From: Rhizobium sp. AQ_MP
GTDB taxonomy: Bacteria; Pseudomonadota; Alphaproteobacteria; Rhizobiales; Rhizobiaceae
Length of the DNA: 64,000 nt
Assembly (NCBI RefSeq): GCF_014237835.1
Contig: NZ_JACJVI010000008.1
Coordinates: 214,205 to 278,204 of the forward strand
Direction of reading: 5' to 3'
Within the stretch, counting starts at the first letter, position 1, and each line of letters begins with the position of its first letter. Shown here piece after piece: positions 36,274-45,322 of the stretch. Made by a program: the position numbers and the translations under genes. Under the pieces are notes generated by a model, which saw only the letters and a list, made by a program, of their open reading frames with translations, searched no databases and was not told the DNA's origin.

Positions 36274-37410
36274 ATGAACATGCATGTTGCGACCGACGCC
36301 GTAACGCTCTCCGACAAGGGCCTGCACCTGCCGCTTGGCGACGGCAGACAGGCCTACTTCAACTACTACTGGCTTCGCGACAATTGCCCCACCTCCTTCG
36401 ACAGCAAGACGCGCGAGCGCAGCTTCGACATCTTCCATCTGTCGGCAGCACCGCGCGCTGATAGTGCCGAGATCGAGGGAGACACGCTTGTCATTCGCTG
36501 GGCGGGCGAAAACCACGTGTCGCGGTTTCCGCTGTCGCTGCTTGCGCTCTATACCGAGGGCAAACACCGGCCGGATCCCGCCGACCTGCCGCGCAAGGCC
36601 TGGTTCAGCGACCACTATCCCGACATCCCACGCTTTTCGCAGCCGGAGTTGATGCGCGATCCGAAGATGGTGGCAAAATGGCTGGAAGCGATGATCGTCG
36701 AAGGCCTGACGATCGTCACCGACATGCCCGACAGCAATGAAGGGCTGACCGAAACGGTCAAGCTGATGGGCCATGTGCGGCCGACCTTCTTCGGCGAATA
36801 TTTCGACGTGAAGACGCATATCAACCCGACCAACACGGCCTATACCGCCAAGGCGCTGGAACTGCACACCGACACACCGGCGGAGGAGCATGCGCCGGGC
36901 ATCCAGTTCCTGCACTGCCGGGCCAATACCGTCGAGGGCGGCATGAGCATCTATTCGGACGGCGTGGCTGTCGCGAATGCCTTCCGGGAGATCGATCCTG
37001 AGGGGTTCAGACTGCTGTCGGAGATCGACATCCCCTTCTATTGCGAGCATGACGACTACGACATGCGCTCGCGGCAACGGGTGATCGAGCTCGACAAACA
37101 TGGAGAGGTCTCGGGGCTTACGATCAGCCAGCACATGGCTGACATGTTCGATCTGCCCCAAACCGTGCTCGACGACTATTACCCGGCCTTCTGCCGCTTC
37201 GGAAAGATGCTGCAGGACGACAAGTTCATGATGCGCTTTCTGATGAAGGCTGGCGAGTGCATGGTGTTCGACAACCATCGCATCGTGCATGGCCGCATGG
37301 CCTATTCGGCGACCAGCGGCGATCGTTATCTGCGCGGCTGCTATGCCGATCGCGAGGAGATGCGCTCGACCTACAGGGCACTGACGACGGAAGGACGGTT
37401 CAAGGCATGA
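36274..37410 (+). CDS. 2-oxoglutarate/Fe(II) dioxygenase, gamma-butyrobetaine hydroxylase-like
   Basis: 378 aa from the ATG at 36274 (AAGGAAG upstream). The N-terminal ~90 residues are the small DUF971-type domain seen in gamma-butyrobetaine and trimethyllysine hydroxylases (FNYYWLRDNCPTSFDSKTRER), which can bind zinc in that family, followed by the TauD-type double-stranded helix. The Fe(II) triad is H198-x-D200 in ELHTDTPAEEHAPG and H339 in NHRIVHGR, with an Arg nearby for 2-oxoglutarate. Substrate probably a betaine or N-methylated amino acid, by homology only. Overlaps the aldolase gene by 4 bp. Confidence 0.9.
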   Translation: MNMHVATDAVTLSDKGLHLPLGDGRQAYFNYYWLRDNCPTSFDSKTRERSFDIFHLSAAPRADSAEIEGDTLVIRWAGENHVSRFPLSLLALYTEGKHRPDPADLPRKAWFSDHYPDIPRFSQPELMRDPKMVAKWLEAMIVEGLTIVTDMPDSNEGLTETVKLMGHVRPTFFGEYFDVKTHINPTNTAYTAKALELHTDTPAEEHAPGIQFLHCRANTVEGGMSIYSDGVAVANAFREIDPEGFRLLSEIDIPFYCEHDDYDMRSRQRVIELDKHGEVSGLTISQHMADMFDLPQTVLDDYYPAFCRFGKMLQDDKFMMRFLMKAGECMVFDNHRIVHGRMAYSATSGDRYLRGCYADREEMRSTYRALTTEGRFKA

Positions 37411-38171
37411 ACATCGCGGCTTCCCGAAACGACATGCTCGATGAGGCAGCACTCACCACGCTGCGTCAGGATCTCGCCGCCGCCTTCAGGCTCTGCCATC
37501 GCTTCGGCTGGAGCGAGTCGGTCGGCAATCATTTCAGCGCGGCGGTTTCAACCAATGGGCGGAAGTTCCTGCTCAATCCGCGCTGGCAGCATTTTGCGAC
37601 GGTGAAGGCGAGCGACCTGCTGTTGCTCGACGCCGACGATCTCGATGTGATGAACCGGCCCAATGCGCCCGATCCCTCGGCCTGGACGGTGCATGGCACG
37701 CTGCACCGGATGCTGCCGGAGGCGCGCGTGATCCTGCATTGCCACTCGCCTTATGCCGTAGCGCTCTCCTGCCTCAAGGACCCGACGCTGCTGCCGCTCG
37801 ACAACAACACGGCGCGCTTCTTCGGGCGGATCGGCTATGATCTCGACTTCGGCGGGATCGCGGATGCGGCAGAAGAAGGCGAGCGGCTGGCGGAGATGAT
37901 CCGTGGCAAGGCGGTGCTGGTCATGGGCAATCACGGCGTGTCGGTTGCCGGCGAGACGGTGGCGGATGCCTTCGAGGACCTCTATTTCTTCGAGAAGGCC
38001 GCTCAGACCATGATCCTGGCGCTCTCGACCGGCCAGCCACTGGCGGTTCTCTCCGACGAGATCGCGCAAGGCACGTCGGACGGCTGGATCCCCTATCGCG
38101 GCATGGCGGAGAAGCATTTCGCCTATCTGAAATCGTGTCTCGACAAAGAGGATCCGAGTTACCGGGACTGA
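37407..38171 (+). CDS. Class II aldolase/adducin-fold protein
   Basis: 254 aa. The start overlaps the dioxygenase stop as ATGA. Metal-binding histidines: HCHSPYAVALSC (His-x-His, ~112) and MGNHGVSVAG (~173); FGWSESVGNHFSAAV is the family N-terminal substrate motif. Such enzymes cleave or epimerise phosphorylated or hydroxy substrates with zinc. Next to a hydroxylase, retro-aldol cleavage of a hydroxylated product is a reasonable idea but not shown. Confidence 0.9.
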   Translation: MNIAASRNDMLDEAALTTLRQDLAAAFRLCHRFGWSESVGNHFSAAVSTNGRKFLLNPRWQHFATVKASDLLLLDADDLDVMNRPNAPDPSAWTVHGTLHRMLPEARVILHCHSPYAVALSCLKDPTLLPLDNNTARFFGRIGYDLDFGGIADAAEEGERLAEMIRGKAVLVMGNHGVSVAGETVADAFEDLYFFEKAAQTMILALSTGQPLAVLSDEIAQGTSDGWIPYRGMAEKHFAYLKSCLDKEDPSYRD

Positions 38172-38299
38172 GGTCCAGGCGGTGTCGCTGGCCAGTTTCT
38201 TCGCTTTCGCGGCAATTGGAATAGTCAACACGCATTGCGCGAACACCGAGCTGCGCCTATCTGCTCTGCGTCATGGCTATGGGCGGAGGAGCAGCAATA

Positions 38300-39085
38300 G
38301 TGAAAGCCGAACGAATCATGGTGGCGCTGGCACAGGTGCTGCCGGGCGTGGATATCGAGGCGCTCTTCGCCCAGGCGGCAGCGGAAAGCGCCGACGTTAT
38401 CGTCTTTCCGGAAATGTTCTCGAATGGATATCGCCGGTATGACACGACACCATCAGGCCGCGCGGCGTGGATCAACGCGGCCGAGCCGATTGACGGGGCT
38501 TTTGTCGAACGGTTTCGCCAGGCGGCGCAGCACTACCGGATCGCTGCTGTCGTGACCCTGCTGGAGCGGGGTCAGGAAAAGCCGTTCAACACCGCGCTTT
38601 TCATCGACCGAGAGGGCCGTACGGTGTTGCAGCAACGCAAGCGGCATATCTGCTTTTTCGATAATCCGGAAGACGCCTGCGCTGCGGGGGAGCGGTCGGA
38701 CGTGGTCGAACTCGGCACCGCGCACGGCTCGGTCACGGTCGGGATGATGATCTGCATGGACCGGGAGTTTCCGGATGTCGCCACAGACCTGATGCGCGCG
38801 GGCGCCGAGATCATTCTGGTTCCCAACAGTTGCGCGCTGGCCAACGATCCCGAGATCGGGGATGTGCGTCTAGCTGGGATTCGCGCCACGGCTTTCCAGA
38901 CTGTGACCTGCATGGCGGTGGCCAATTATCCTGAACCCAAAGATGACGGGCATTCGGTGGCTGTTGACGAGCTAGGCCACGTCGTCGCTATCGGCAAGCC
39001 CGATACTGGTCTGGTGTTTGCCTCGTTCGATCTGACGAGGGTCCGCGAGACCCAGAAGCAGGAATGGTTCCGACGGAAACGGTGA
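38300..39085 (+). CDS. Carbon-nitrogen hydrolase (nitrilase superfamily)
   Basis: 261 aa from a GTG at 38300 with GGAGGA 9 nt upstream; an ATG at 38273 has no ribosome site. The Glu-Lys-Cys triad is visible: E in VIVFPEMFSNGY (~33), K in QQRKRHICFF (~107) and C in GMMICMDREFPD (~144). These enzymes hydrolyse amides such as omega-amides or N-carbamoyl compounds. It follows the aldolase gene by 128 bp and is probably in the same catabolic unit. Confidence 0.88.
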   Translation: MKAERIMVALAQVLPGVDIEALFAQAAAESADVIVFPEMFSNGYRRYDTTPSGRAAWINAAEPIDGAFVERFRQAAQHYRIAAVVTLLERGQEKPFNTALFIDREGRTVLQQRKRHICFFDNPEDACAAGERSDVVELGTAHGSVTVGMMICMDREFPDVATDLMRAGAEIILVPNSCALANDPEIGDVRLAGIRATAFQTVTCMAVANYPEPKDDGHSVAVDELGHVVAIGKPDTGLVFASFDLTRVRETQKQEWFRRKR

Positions 39086-39106
39086 TCGCCCACGCGAACG
39101 GGCCCG

Positions 39107-39535
39107 TCAGCCACGCCCGTCCGGGTACTCGGCCGGGCCCTTGATCTCGATCGTATTTCCGAAGGGGTCCTTCACGTAGAAGGAATGGCCCATGCCGCGG
39201 GCGCCGCCGTGTAGGGCTTCGCGGTCGATCGCAACGTTATGGCTTGCGAGATGCGCGCGCAGTTCGTCGTGGTCGAAGGGGCCGGTGGCGATGCAGATGT
39301 GGTCGACGTTGCGACCTCCTGCAACCGGCGGGGCGGCTTTGTGGCCGCCCGGATGGGTGATGTCCCAGAGCACGATCAATGCGCTGCCACACCAGACCTG
39401 CTCCATGCCGAGCGCCGGATAGGTATAGCCGGGCCGGCAGCCGAGGACGTCGTAATAGAAGCGCAGCGCCTTTTCCATGTCGTCGACGATGAAGACGACA
39501 TGATCGATGCCGACGAGGCTGAAAGGGACGGTCAT
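39107..39535 (-). CDS. VOC-family (glyoxalase/bleomycin-resistance fold) protein
   Basis: 142 aa, ATG at 39535 with AGGAG. Two beta-alpha-beta-beta-beta modules: GIDHVVFIVDDMEKALRFYYDVLG and NVDHICIATGPFDHDELRAH, with metal ligands H (GIDH), H (NVDH) and E (NTIEIKG) in the expected places. Could be a lyase or dioxygenase-type metal enzyme; substrate unknown. Convergent with the nitrilase gene, 21 bp apart. Confidence 0.88.
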   Translation of the reverse strand: MTVPFSLVGIDHVVFIVDDMEKALRFYYDVLGCRPGYTYPALGMEQVWCGSALIVLWDITHPGGHKAAPPVAGGRNVDHICIATGPFDHDELRAHLASHNVAIDREALHGGARGMGHSFYVKDPFGNTIEIKGPAEYPDGRG

Positions 39536-39628
39536 CTGGGCTCCTGAGAACAAGACATTCAGGCGAGCGGCTGGCCGTCGGGAGAGCGATTTCCAGCGGA
39601 GGAAACAAGCAAAGGCTACAGTATTTGA

Positions 39629-39646
39629 GAGGCGGCGAACCGCCTC
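39629..39646 (-). terminator. Hairpin after ilvD
   Basis: Perfect 7-bp stem GAGGCGG/CCGCCTC with a CGAA (TTCG on minus) tetraloop, 21 nt past the ilvD stop; no T run. Confidence 0.45.
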
Positions 39647-39666
39647 CCAAGCAGTTTCTTAGCCGC

Positions 39667-41502
39667 TTATTCCGGCAGCTGGCGTACCGCGCCCTTGTCG
39701 GCGGAAGCCGCAAACGCGGCGTAGGCCTTGAGCGCGGTCGTGACGTTGCGCTTGCGCGTTTCGGCCGGCTGCCAGCCGAGCTTGTCCTGTTCCGCGCGGC
39801 GGCGTTCGAGTTCGGCCGGATCGACGACTAGATTGATCGTGCGGTTGGGGATGTCGATGTCGATCAGGTCGCCTTCGCGCACCAGGCCGATCGCGCCACC
39901 CTGGGCGGCTTCCGGCGAGGCATGGCCGATCGAGAGACCCGAGGTGCCGCCGGAGAAGCGGCCGTCGGTGACGAGCGCGCAAGCCTTGCCGAGGCCCTTC
40001 GACTTCAGATAGCTCGTCGGATAGAGCATTTCCTGCATGCCCGGGCCGCCCTTCGGGCCCTCATAGCGGATGACGACGACGTCGCCGGCGACGATCTGGT
40101 TCGACAGGATCGCCTTGACGGCGGAATCCTGGCTTTCAAAGACGCGGGCCGGGCCCTTGAACTTCAGGATCGACTCGTCGACGCCAGCGGTCTTCACGAT
40201 GCAGCCGTCGAGGGCGATATTGCCCTTCAGCACGGCGAGACCGCCATCCTTCGAGAAGGGATGTTCGACGGAGCGAATGACGCCCTTTTCGCCATCGGTG
40301 TCGAGTTCTTCCCAGCGCGAGGCCTGCGAGAAGGCCTGGGTGGTGCGGACGCCGCCGGGCGCTGCCTTGAAGAATTCGCGGACCGTCTCGGAATTGGTGC
40401 GGGTGATGTCCCAGCGGTCGATAGCGTGGCCGATGGTCTCGGCATGGACGGTCGGGCAATCACGGTTAATCAGGCCGCCGCGGTCGAGTTCGCCGAGGAT
40501 GCGCATGATGCCGCCGGCGCGGTGGACGTCTTCCATGTGCACGTCCTGCTTGGCCGGTGCCACCTTGGACAGGCAGGGCACCTTGCGCGACAGACGATCG
40601 ATATCGTCCATGGTGAAGTCGATGCCACCTTCATGGGCCGCCGCCAGGATGTGCAGGACGGTATTGGTCGAGCCGCCCATAGCGATGTCGAGCGCCATGG
40701 CGTTTTCAAAGGCGGCCTTCGAGGCGATGTTGCGCGGCAGGACACTTTCGTCGTCCTGCTCGTAGTAGCGGCGGGTGATGTCGACGATCAGATGGCCGGC
40801 CTCGACGAAGAGGCGCTTGCGGTCGGCATGGGTGGCGAGCGTCGAGCCATTGCCGGGCAGCGACAGGCCGAGGGCTTCGGTCAGGCAGTTCATCGAGTTG
40901 GCGGTGAACATGCCCGAGCACGAGCCGCAGGTCGGACAGGCATTCTTTTCGATCTCGTCGACATCGGCGTCGGAGATCTTGTCATCGGCTGCGGCAACCA
41001 TGGCGTCGACGAGGTCCAGCGCGACCTTGCGGCCCTGCAGCAGTGCCTTGCCGGCTTCCATGGGACCACCGGAGACAAAGACGGCCGGGATATTCAGGCG
41101 CATGGCGGCCGAGAGCATGCCGGGGGTGATCTTGTCGCAGTTCGAGATGCAGACCATGGCGTCGGCGCAGTGAGCGTTGACCATGTATTCGACGGAGTCG
41201 GAGATGATTTCGCGCGACGGCAGCGAGTAGAGCATGCCGTCATGTCCCATGGCGATTCCGTCATCGACGGCGATGGTGTTGAACTCCTTGGCCACCCCGC
41301 CGGCGGCTTCAATCTCGCGTGCGACGAGCTGGCCGAGGTCCTTGAGGTGGACGTGGCCGGGCACGAACTGGGTGAAGGAGTTGACGACCGCGATGATCGG
41401 CTTGCCGAAATCGCCATCCTTCATGCCGGTGGCGCGCCAGAGGCCGCGCGCGCCGGCCATGTTGCGGCCATGCGTGGTGGTTCTCGAACGATAGACGGGC
41501 AT
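39667..41502 (-). CDS. ilvD: Dihydroxy-acid dehydratase
   Basis: Iron-sulfur enzyme of valine, isoleucine and pantothenate synthesis, 611 aa. ATG at 41502 behind AGAGGAT. Cluster cysteines: [13 protein letters not shown] (~123) and [19 protein letters not shown] (~190); [21 protein letters not shown] (~515, read in parts) is the C-terminal signature. Upstream open frame to 41577 lacks start signals. The threonine deaminase gene ilvA is 36 kb away. Confidence 0.97.
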   Translation of the reverse strand: MPVYRSRTTTHGRNMAGARGLWRATGMKDGDFGKPIIAVVNSFTQFVPGHVHLKDLGQLVAREIEAAGGVAKEFNTIAVDDGIAMGHDGMLYSLPSREIISDSVEYMVNAHCADAMVCISNCDKITPGMLSAAMRLNIPAVFVSGGPMEAGKALLQGRKVALDLVDAMVAAADDKISDADVDEIEKNACPTCGSCSGMFTANSMNCLTEALGLSLPGNGSTLATHADRKRLFVEAGHLIVDITRRYYEQDDESVLPRNIASKAAFENAMALDIAMGGSTNTVLHILAAAHEGGIDFTMDDIDRLSRKVPCLSKVAPAKQDVHMEDVHRAGGIMRILGELDRGGLINRDCPTVHAETIGHAIDRWDITRTNSETVREFFKAAPGGVRTTQAFSQASRWEELDTDGEKGVIRSVEHPFSKDGGLAVLKGNIALDGCIVKTAGVDESILKFKGPARVFESQDSAVKAILSNQIVAGDVVVIRYEGPKGGPGMQEMLYPTSYLKSKGLGKACALVTDGRFSGGTSGLSIGHASPEAAQGGAIGLVREGDLIDIDIPNRTINLVVDPAELERRRAEQDKLGWQPAETRKRNVTTALKAYAAFAASADKGAVRQLPE

Positions 41503-41743
41503 CGGGTGATCCTCTTTTGTCTTTTTTCTGGCCGTTCCGGGTTTGGGAACACGGCCAAGCAGCTTCATTTGCTGCACTTCTACCCGATTTGGCAGATCGA
41601 AGCACCATCAGAAGCTTGAAAAGCGGTACGCTTTCCGAAACGTGATTTGCGGCAGCGCGGGTGGAAGGCTGCAAAGTTTGGACGCTGTGGGCACCTGACA
41701 TCTGCCTAATCTCGCCGGATATCAAACCTGTCCGGGGATCTTC

Positions 41744-42238
41744 ATGACCAAAGCACTCAGCCGCCTCCTGTTTTCCGGCCTGCTCGTCGCCGCTCTGCCC
41801 GCGCAGGGGCAAATGCTGCCGGATTATCCGGTCTTCCTGCGCAATGCGGCCAGCGGCCTCTGCCTCGATATCTTCCAGAACGACACCCGTCCGGGTGGCC
41901 AGCTCATTCAGTGGGACTGCCACAGCAATGCAAACCAGCAGTGGATGCTCTATCCGCTCGGCCGGGCCTATCAGATCGTCAATCGGAACAGCGGCCTATG
42001 CCTCGATGTGCGGGGGGCGCAGCGTGGCAACGGGATTGATGTCATCCAGTGGAACTGCAGCGGCCAGGCCAATCAGCTCTGGTACGTGACGCCTGGGCCG
42101 AACGGCCTGTTCTTCCGCAACGTCAACAGCAACAGGTGCATGGATGTGCGCAGCTCCTCGACGCGATCAGGCGAACGGCTGATCCAATGGGACTGCAATG
42201 GCGGGCTGAACCAGTCCTTCGGCGCGGAGGTCGGCTGA
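41744..42238 (+). CDS. Secreted ricin-type beta-trefoil lectin domain protein
   Basis: 164 aa. Signal peptide ~1-22 (RLLFSGLLVAALPAQGQ). The mature part is a single beta-trefoil with three QxW-type repeats: NANQQWMLYPLG, QANQLWYVTPG, LNQSF, each preceded by CLDI/CLDV/CMDV and a QWDC/QWNC strand. All three repeats are recognisable. It probably binds sugars outside the cell or in the periplasm; there is no attached enzyme domain. ATG at 41744, ribosome site weak. Confidence 0.87.
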   Translation: MTKALSRLLFSGLLVAALPAQGQMLPDYPVFLRNAASGLCLDIFQNDTRPGGQLIQWDCHSNANQQWMLYPLGRAYQIVNRNSGLCLDVRGAQRGNGIDVIQWNCSGQANQLWYVTPGPNGLFFRNVNSNRCMDVRSSSTRSGERLIQWDCNGGLNQSFGAEVG

Positions 42239-42394
42239 TAGCTGCCCCGGGGCAGAGCTGGTCCAGCTCGTGCGTTCCGGATGCCATCTTTGCCGATCGG
42301 GCGCATTGCGGGTCGGTCTTCGTTCAAATTTGAATGATCGGCTTAAGCCTGAGGCAAGACGTCTTTCCTAAAGTTTACTGCGGAAGGAGGCGTC

Positions 42395-43000
42395 ATGATG
42401 ACCCGGAAACCTGCCCGCGTGATCTTGCTGAAGGATGCCCGTCAGAAGCTCAATCCGCCGCCTCCGCCGCGCTGGAAGCCGTTTGCCGCGCTCTATCGCA
42501 TCCGCCATGCCCTGGTCAGCATCTGCCTTGTCAGCCTGGCCGTCATTCATTTCGAAAAGCTTCCCTACTCCTATCTGATTGTGCCGATCGGCAACAAGCT
42601 GATCGATTATGGTGTGACCGGTGCAATCTCCCCCCGGACTGAGGCGATCGACGGGCGTTTCGTCACCTGCTCCGGGCCCCACCGCGTGAACTGCGTGGTC
42701 GATGGGGACACGTTCTGGTACCGGTCGGTGAAGTACCGGATCTCCGATATCAACGCGCCGGAGATCGGACGTCCTTCCTGCGAGGCCGAGAGGCGTCTTG
42801 GGCAAGAGGCACAGGTGGCGCTCTTGCAGACGCTGAATGGTTCTGGACTGACCATGGAACGACGGGAGCGGCGCGATGTGGACCAGTATGGCCGCAAGCT
42901 GCGCGTTGTGCTCCAGGATGGCCGATCGATCGGGGATGCCCTGATCGCCCGTGGTCTTGCCCATCGCTGGGAAGGCCATAAGCTCAGCTGGTGCGGCTGA
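42395..43000 (+). CDS. Membrane-anchored thermonuclease-like (SNase) protein
   Basis: 201 aa, ATG at 42395 with GGAAGGAGG. Residues ~1-28 are basic with a PPPPPR stretch, then one transmembrane segment (~38-56), then an SNase domain from ~85. Catalytic landmarks: CVVDGDTFWYRS (Ca-binding Asp), KYRISDINAPEI (Arg and Glu) and DQYGRKLRVVL (second Arg). Cysteines near 92, 98 and 127 may form a disulfide. An exported, anchored nuclease or nucleic-acid-binding protein is likely. Confidence 0.85.
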   Translation: MMTRKPARVILLKDARQKLNPPPPPRWKPFAALYRIRHALVSICLVSLAVIHFEKLPYSYLIVPIGNKLIDYGVTGAISPRTEAIDGRFVTCSGPHRVNCVVDGDTFWYRSVKYRISDINAPEIGRPSCEAERRLGQEAQVALLQTLNGSGLTMERRERRDVDQYGRKLRVVLQDGRSIGDALIARGLAHRWEGHKLSWCG

Positions 43001-43154
43001 GGCGTCGCGGCAGCGGGCCTTTTCTTACATTCGAAAGCCTGCGTTCCCCTACACGAAATTGTTCCTCGCCACCTTCTTTTCCATGGCGTGAAACTCTGTT
43101 CTCCTCTGTATCGTCTCCTATGTCATAGGCACTGAGAGTGCGAAGAGGTCCACC

Positions 43155-44105
43155 ATGTCCACGTATCGTCCGTCCAAAATCGCCAGTTCCGAAATCACGC
43201 CGAAATCGCTTTATCTTCGGCGCCGGGAATTCATGGGCGTGGCTGCGGGCGGCCTTGCGGCGGCCGGGCTCGGATCGCAGGCGCTGGCTGCACCGCTTGC
43301 CGCAAAGCCGAGCATCTACAAGCTCGACGAGAAGCTTACCTCCAAGGAAGACGTCACCAGCTACAACAATTTCTATGAGTTCGGCACGGGCAAGGAAGAC
43401 CCGGCCCGCAATGCCGGTTCGCTGACAACGCGGCCCTGGTCGATCGAGGTTGGCGGGCTGGTGGCAAAGCCCCAGGTGATCGACATCGAGACGATCATGA
43501 AGGAAATCCCCATGGAGGAGCGCGTCTACCGGATGCGCTGTGTGGAAGCCTGGTCGATGGTGATCCCGTGGATCGGTTTCCCGGTCTCGGCGCTTCTCGA
43601 CCGTGTCGAGCCGCTGGGTTCGGCGAAATATGTCGCCTTCGAGACGCTGGTGCGGCCAGAGGAGATGCAGGGACAGGCCGGGCTCTTCCAGGCGCTGGAA
43701 TGGCCCTATGTCGAGGGACTGCGGCTCGACGAAGCGCGCCATCCGCTGGCGATCCTCGCGACCGGACTTTATGGCGAGACGCTGCCGAACCAGAACGGTG
43801 CGCCGATCCGGCTGGTGGTGCCGTGGAAATACGGTTTCAAGGGCATTAAGTCGATCGTCAAGATCACGCTGACCGAGCAGGAGCCGCCCTCGACCTGGAA
43901 CCGGCTGCAGCCGTCGGAATACGGCTTCTACGCCAACGTCAATCCTGCGGTCGATCATCCGCGCTGGAGCCAGGCGACCGAGCGGCGGATCGGCGAAGCA
44001 GACGGGCTGTTCGGTGGCGCGCGCATCGATACCCTGCCGTTCAACGGCTATGCCGACGAGGTCGCCAGCCTTTATGCCGGCATGGACCTGACGAAGTTCT
44101 ACTGA
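43155..44105 (+). CDS. msrP: Protein-methionine-sulfoxide reductase, molybdenum subunit
   Basis: Periplasmic enzyme repairing oxidised methionines in envelope proteins, 316 aa. Twin-arginine signal [20 protein letters not shown]. The molybdopterin cysteine is in [15 protein letters not shown] (~135), and the C-terminal [30 protein letters not shown] signature (split here) is diagnostic. Its stop overlaps the start of msrQ by one base. Confidence 0.96.
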   Translation: MSTYRPSKIASSEITPKSLYLRRREFMGVAAGGLAAAGLGSQALAAPLAAKPSIYKLDEKLTSKEDVTSYNNFYEFGTGKEDPARNAGSLTTRPWSIEVGGLVAKPQVIDIETIMKEIPMEERVYRMRCVEAWSMVIPWIGFPVSALLDRVEPLGSAKYVAFETLVRPEEMQGQAGLFQALEWPYVEGLRLDEARHPLAILATGLYGETLPNQNGAPIRLVVPWKYGFKGIKSIVKITLTEQEPPSTWNRLQPSEYGFYANVNPAVDHPRWSQATERRIGEADGLFGGARIDTLPFNGYADEVASLYAGMDLTKFY

Positions 44106-44749
44106 TGACAACGCTCGCCTTCCCTGCCCTGCCCGCCCGCTACAAGCCGGCGTCGATCTGGGTGCTTTATGCGGTCGGGCTGATGCCGGGGCTCTATGCC
44201 TTCTATCTCGGGATCTATGGCGGACTGGGCGCGGATCCGGTCCGTGCCTTCGAGCATCTGCTGGGCCTCTGGGCGTTCCGTTTCCTGTGTCTCGGGCTTG
44301 CGGTGACGCCTTTGCGTGATCTCTTCGGCATCAACCTCATCGCCTATCGGCGGGCGCTCGGCCTCATCGCCTTCTATTACGTTTTGGCGCATTTTGCCGT
44401 CTACCTGACGCTCGACCGGGGCATGATCCTGTCGTCGATCGCCGGCGACTTGCTGAAGCGGCCCTATATCATGCTCGGCATGGCGGGGCTTTTGATGCTG
44501 ATCCCGTTGGCGCTCACCTCGAACCAGTGGTCAATCCGGCGGCTCGGCCCGCGCTGGAACCGGCTGCACAAGCTCACCTACCCGATCCTGATCGTCGCGA
44601 TCCTGCATTACGCGCTGTCGCTGAAGGTGATCGATCCGGAGGCGGCCTTCTACATCGTGGTGACGATCGTGCTTATCGGCTATCGGCTGGTCAGGCCGAA
44701 GATCATGGAGCGGCGCAGGGCAAAGCGAATGGCGGGTGCGACCCGCTAG
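44105..44749 (+). CDS. msrQ: MsrQ heme b membrane subunit
   Basis: 214 aa, six transmembrane helices of the ferric-reductase-like fold. Heme histidines are likely in VLAHFAVYL and NRLHKLTYPILIVAILHYAL. Passes electrons from the quinone pool or cytosol to MsrP. The ATG at 44105 shares one base with the msrP stop TGA, so translation is coupled. Confidence 0.95.
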   Translation: MTTLAFPALPARYKPASIWVLYAVGLMPGLYAFYLGIYGGLGADPVRAFEHLLGLWAFRFLCLGLAVTPLRDLFGINLIAYRRALGLIAFYYVLAHFAVYLTLDRGMILSSIAGDLLKRPYIMLGMAGLLMLIPLALTSNQWSIRRLGPRWNRLHKLTYPILIVAILHYALSLKVIDPEAAFYIVVTIVLIGYRLVRPKIMERRRAKRMAGATR

Positions 44750-44750
44750 T

Positions 44751-44851
44751 GCATTTCCGGTGAAAACGATATCACCTGAAATGCTCTATCTATTTGTTTT
44801 TACGCAGTCCGGACGCAAAACCGCTGACGCACTTTTGCTGGACCTGCTCTA
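44751..44851. repeat. Rhizobial intergenic repeat element
   Basis: Begins with arms GCATTTCCGGTGA (44751-44763) and TCACCTGAAATGC (44772-44784), complementary except one pair, followed by a GACGCAAAACCGCTGACGCA-type segment. This composition is familiar from many Rhizobiaceae intergenic regions. Its end runs into the stop codon of the DUF2809 gene. Confidence 0.65.
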
Positions 44852-45271
44852 ATCCGGCGCCCGGCCCGCATGGGTGACACCACGCGCTTCGAAGAGTGCA
44901 GCCAGGGCAATGCCTGCTGCATAGGCCAGGATGTTCCACCAGGAAAAGATGCGGCCCAGCAGCAGCGCTCCCGCGAGGGACAGGCGGAATTCATCGAGCC
45001 ATGGCGTGTGGTAGAGGCGGCTGAACTCAACCAGCGCTGCGATAACGACGGCCAGAAATGCCAGGCGTATGAGCGGCTGTCGCGGCAGGAGCAGGCCGAG
45101 CAGGAAGTAGACCATGGCGCCCCAGAGGGTCGAGCCGCCATATTTGACCAGGAGATACGGCAGGCCAATTTCATAGCCGCCGAGCCGGAGCGCCAGACCA
45201 CAGGCAATGATGCCAAGCGCTATCCCCAGCCGGCGCATGCGAAGTGACGTCGATGCCTTGATTTCTTGCAT
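44849..45271 (-). CDS. DUF2809-family membrane protein
   Basis: 140 aa with about four transmembrane helices. Family signature: LGGYEIGLPYLLVKYGGSTLWGAMVYFLLG (first half), LAFLAVVIAALVEFSRLYHTPWLDEFR and a GRIFSWWNILAYAAG third segment. Function unknown. ATG at 45271; an internal ATG (residue 12) is also possible. Its stop overlaps the repeat element to its left. It diverges from the DUF817 gene, with ~50 bp between. Confidence 0.87.
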   Translation of the reverse strand: MQEIKASTSLRMRRLGIALGIIACGLALRLGGYEIGLPYLLVKYGGSTLWGAMVYFLLGLLLPRQPLIRLAFLAVVIAALVEFSRLYHTPWLDEFRLSLAGALLLGRIFSWWNILAYAAGIALAALFEARGVTHAGRAPD

Positions 45272-45322
45272 GGCCGCTTAGTAGTGAGGTTGCAACGGAA
45301 TGCAACTGGGAAGGCGGTCGCG

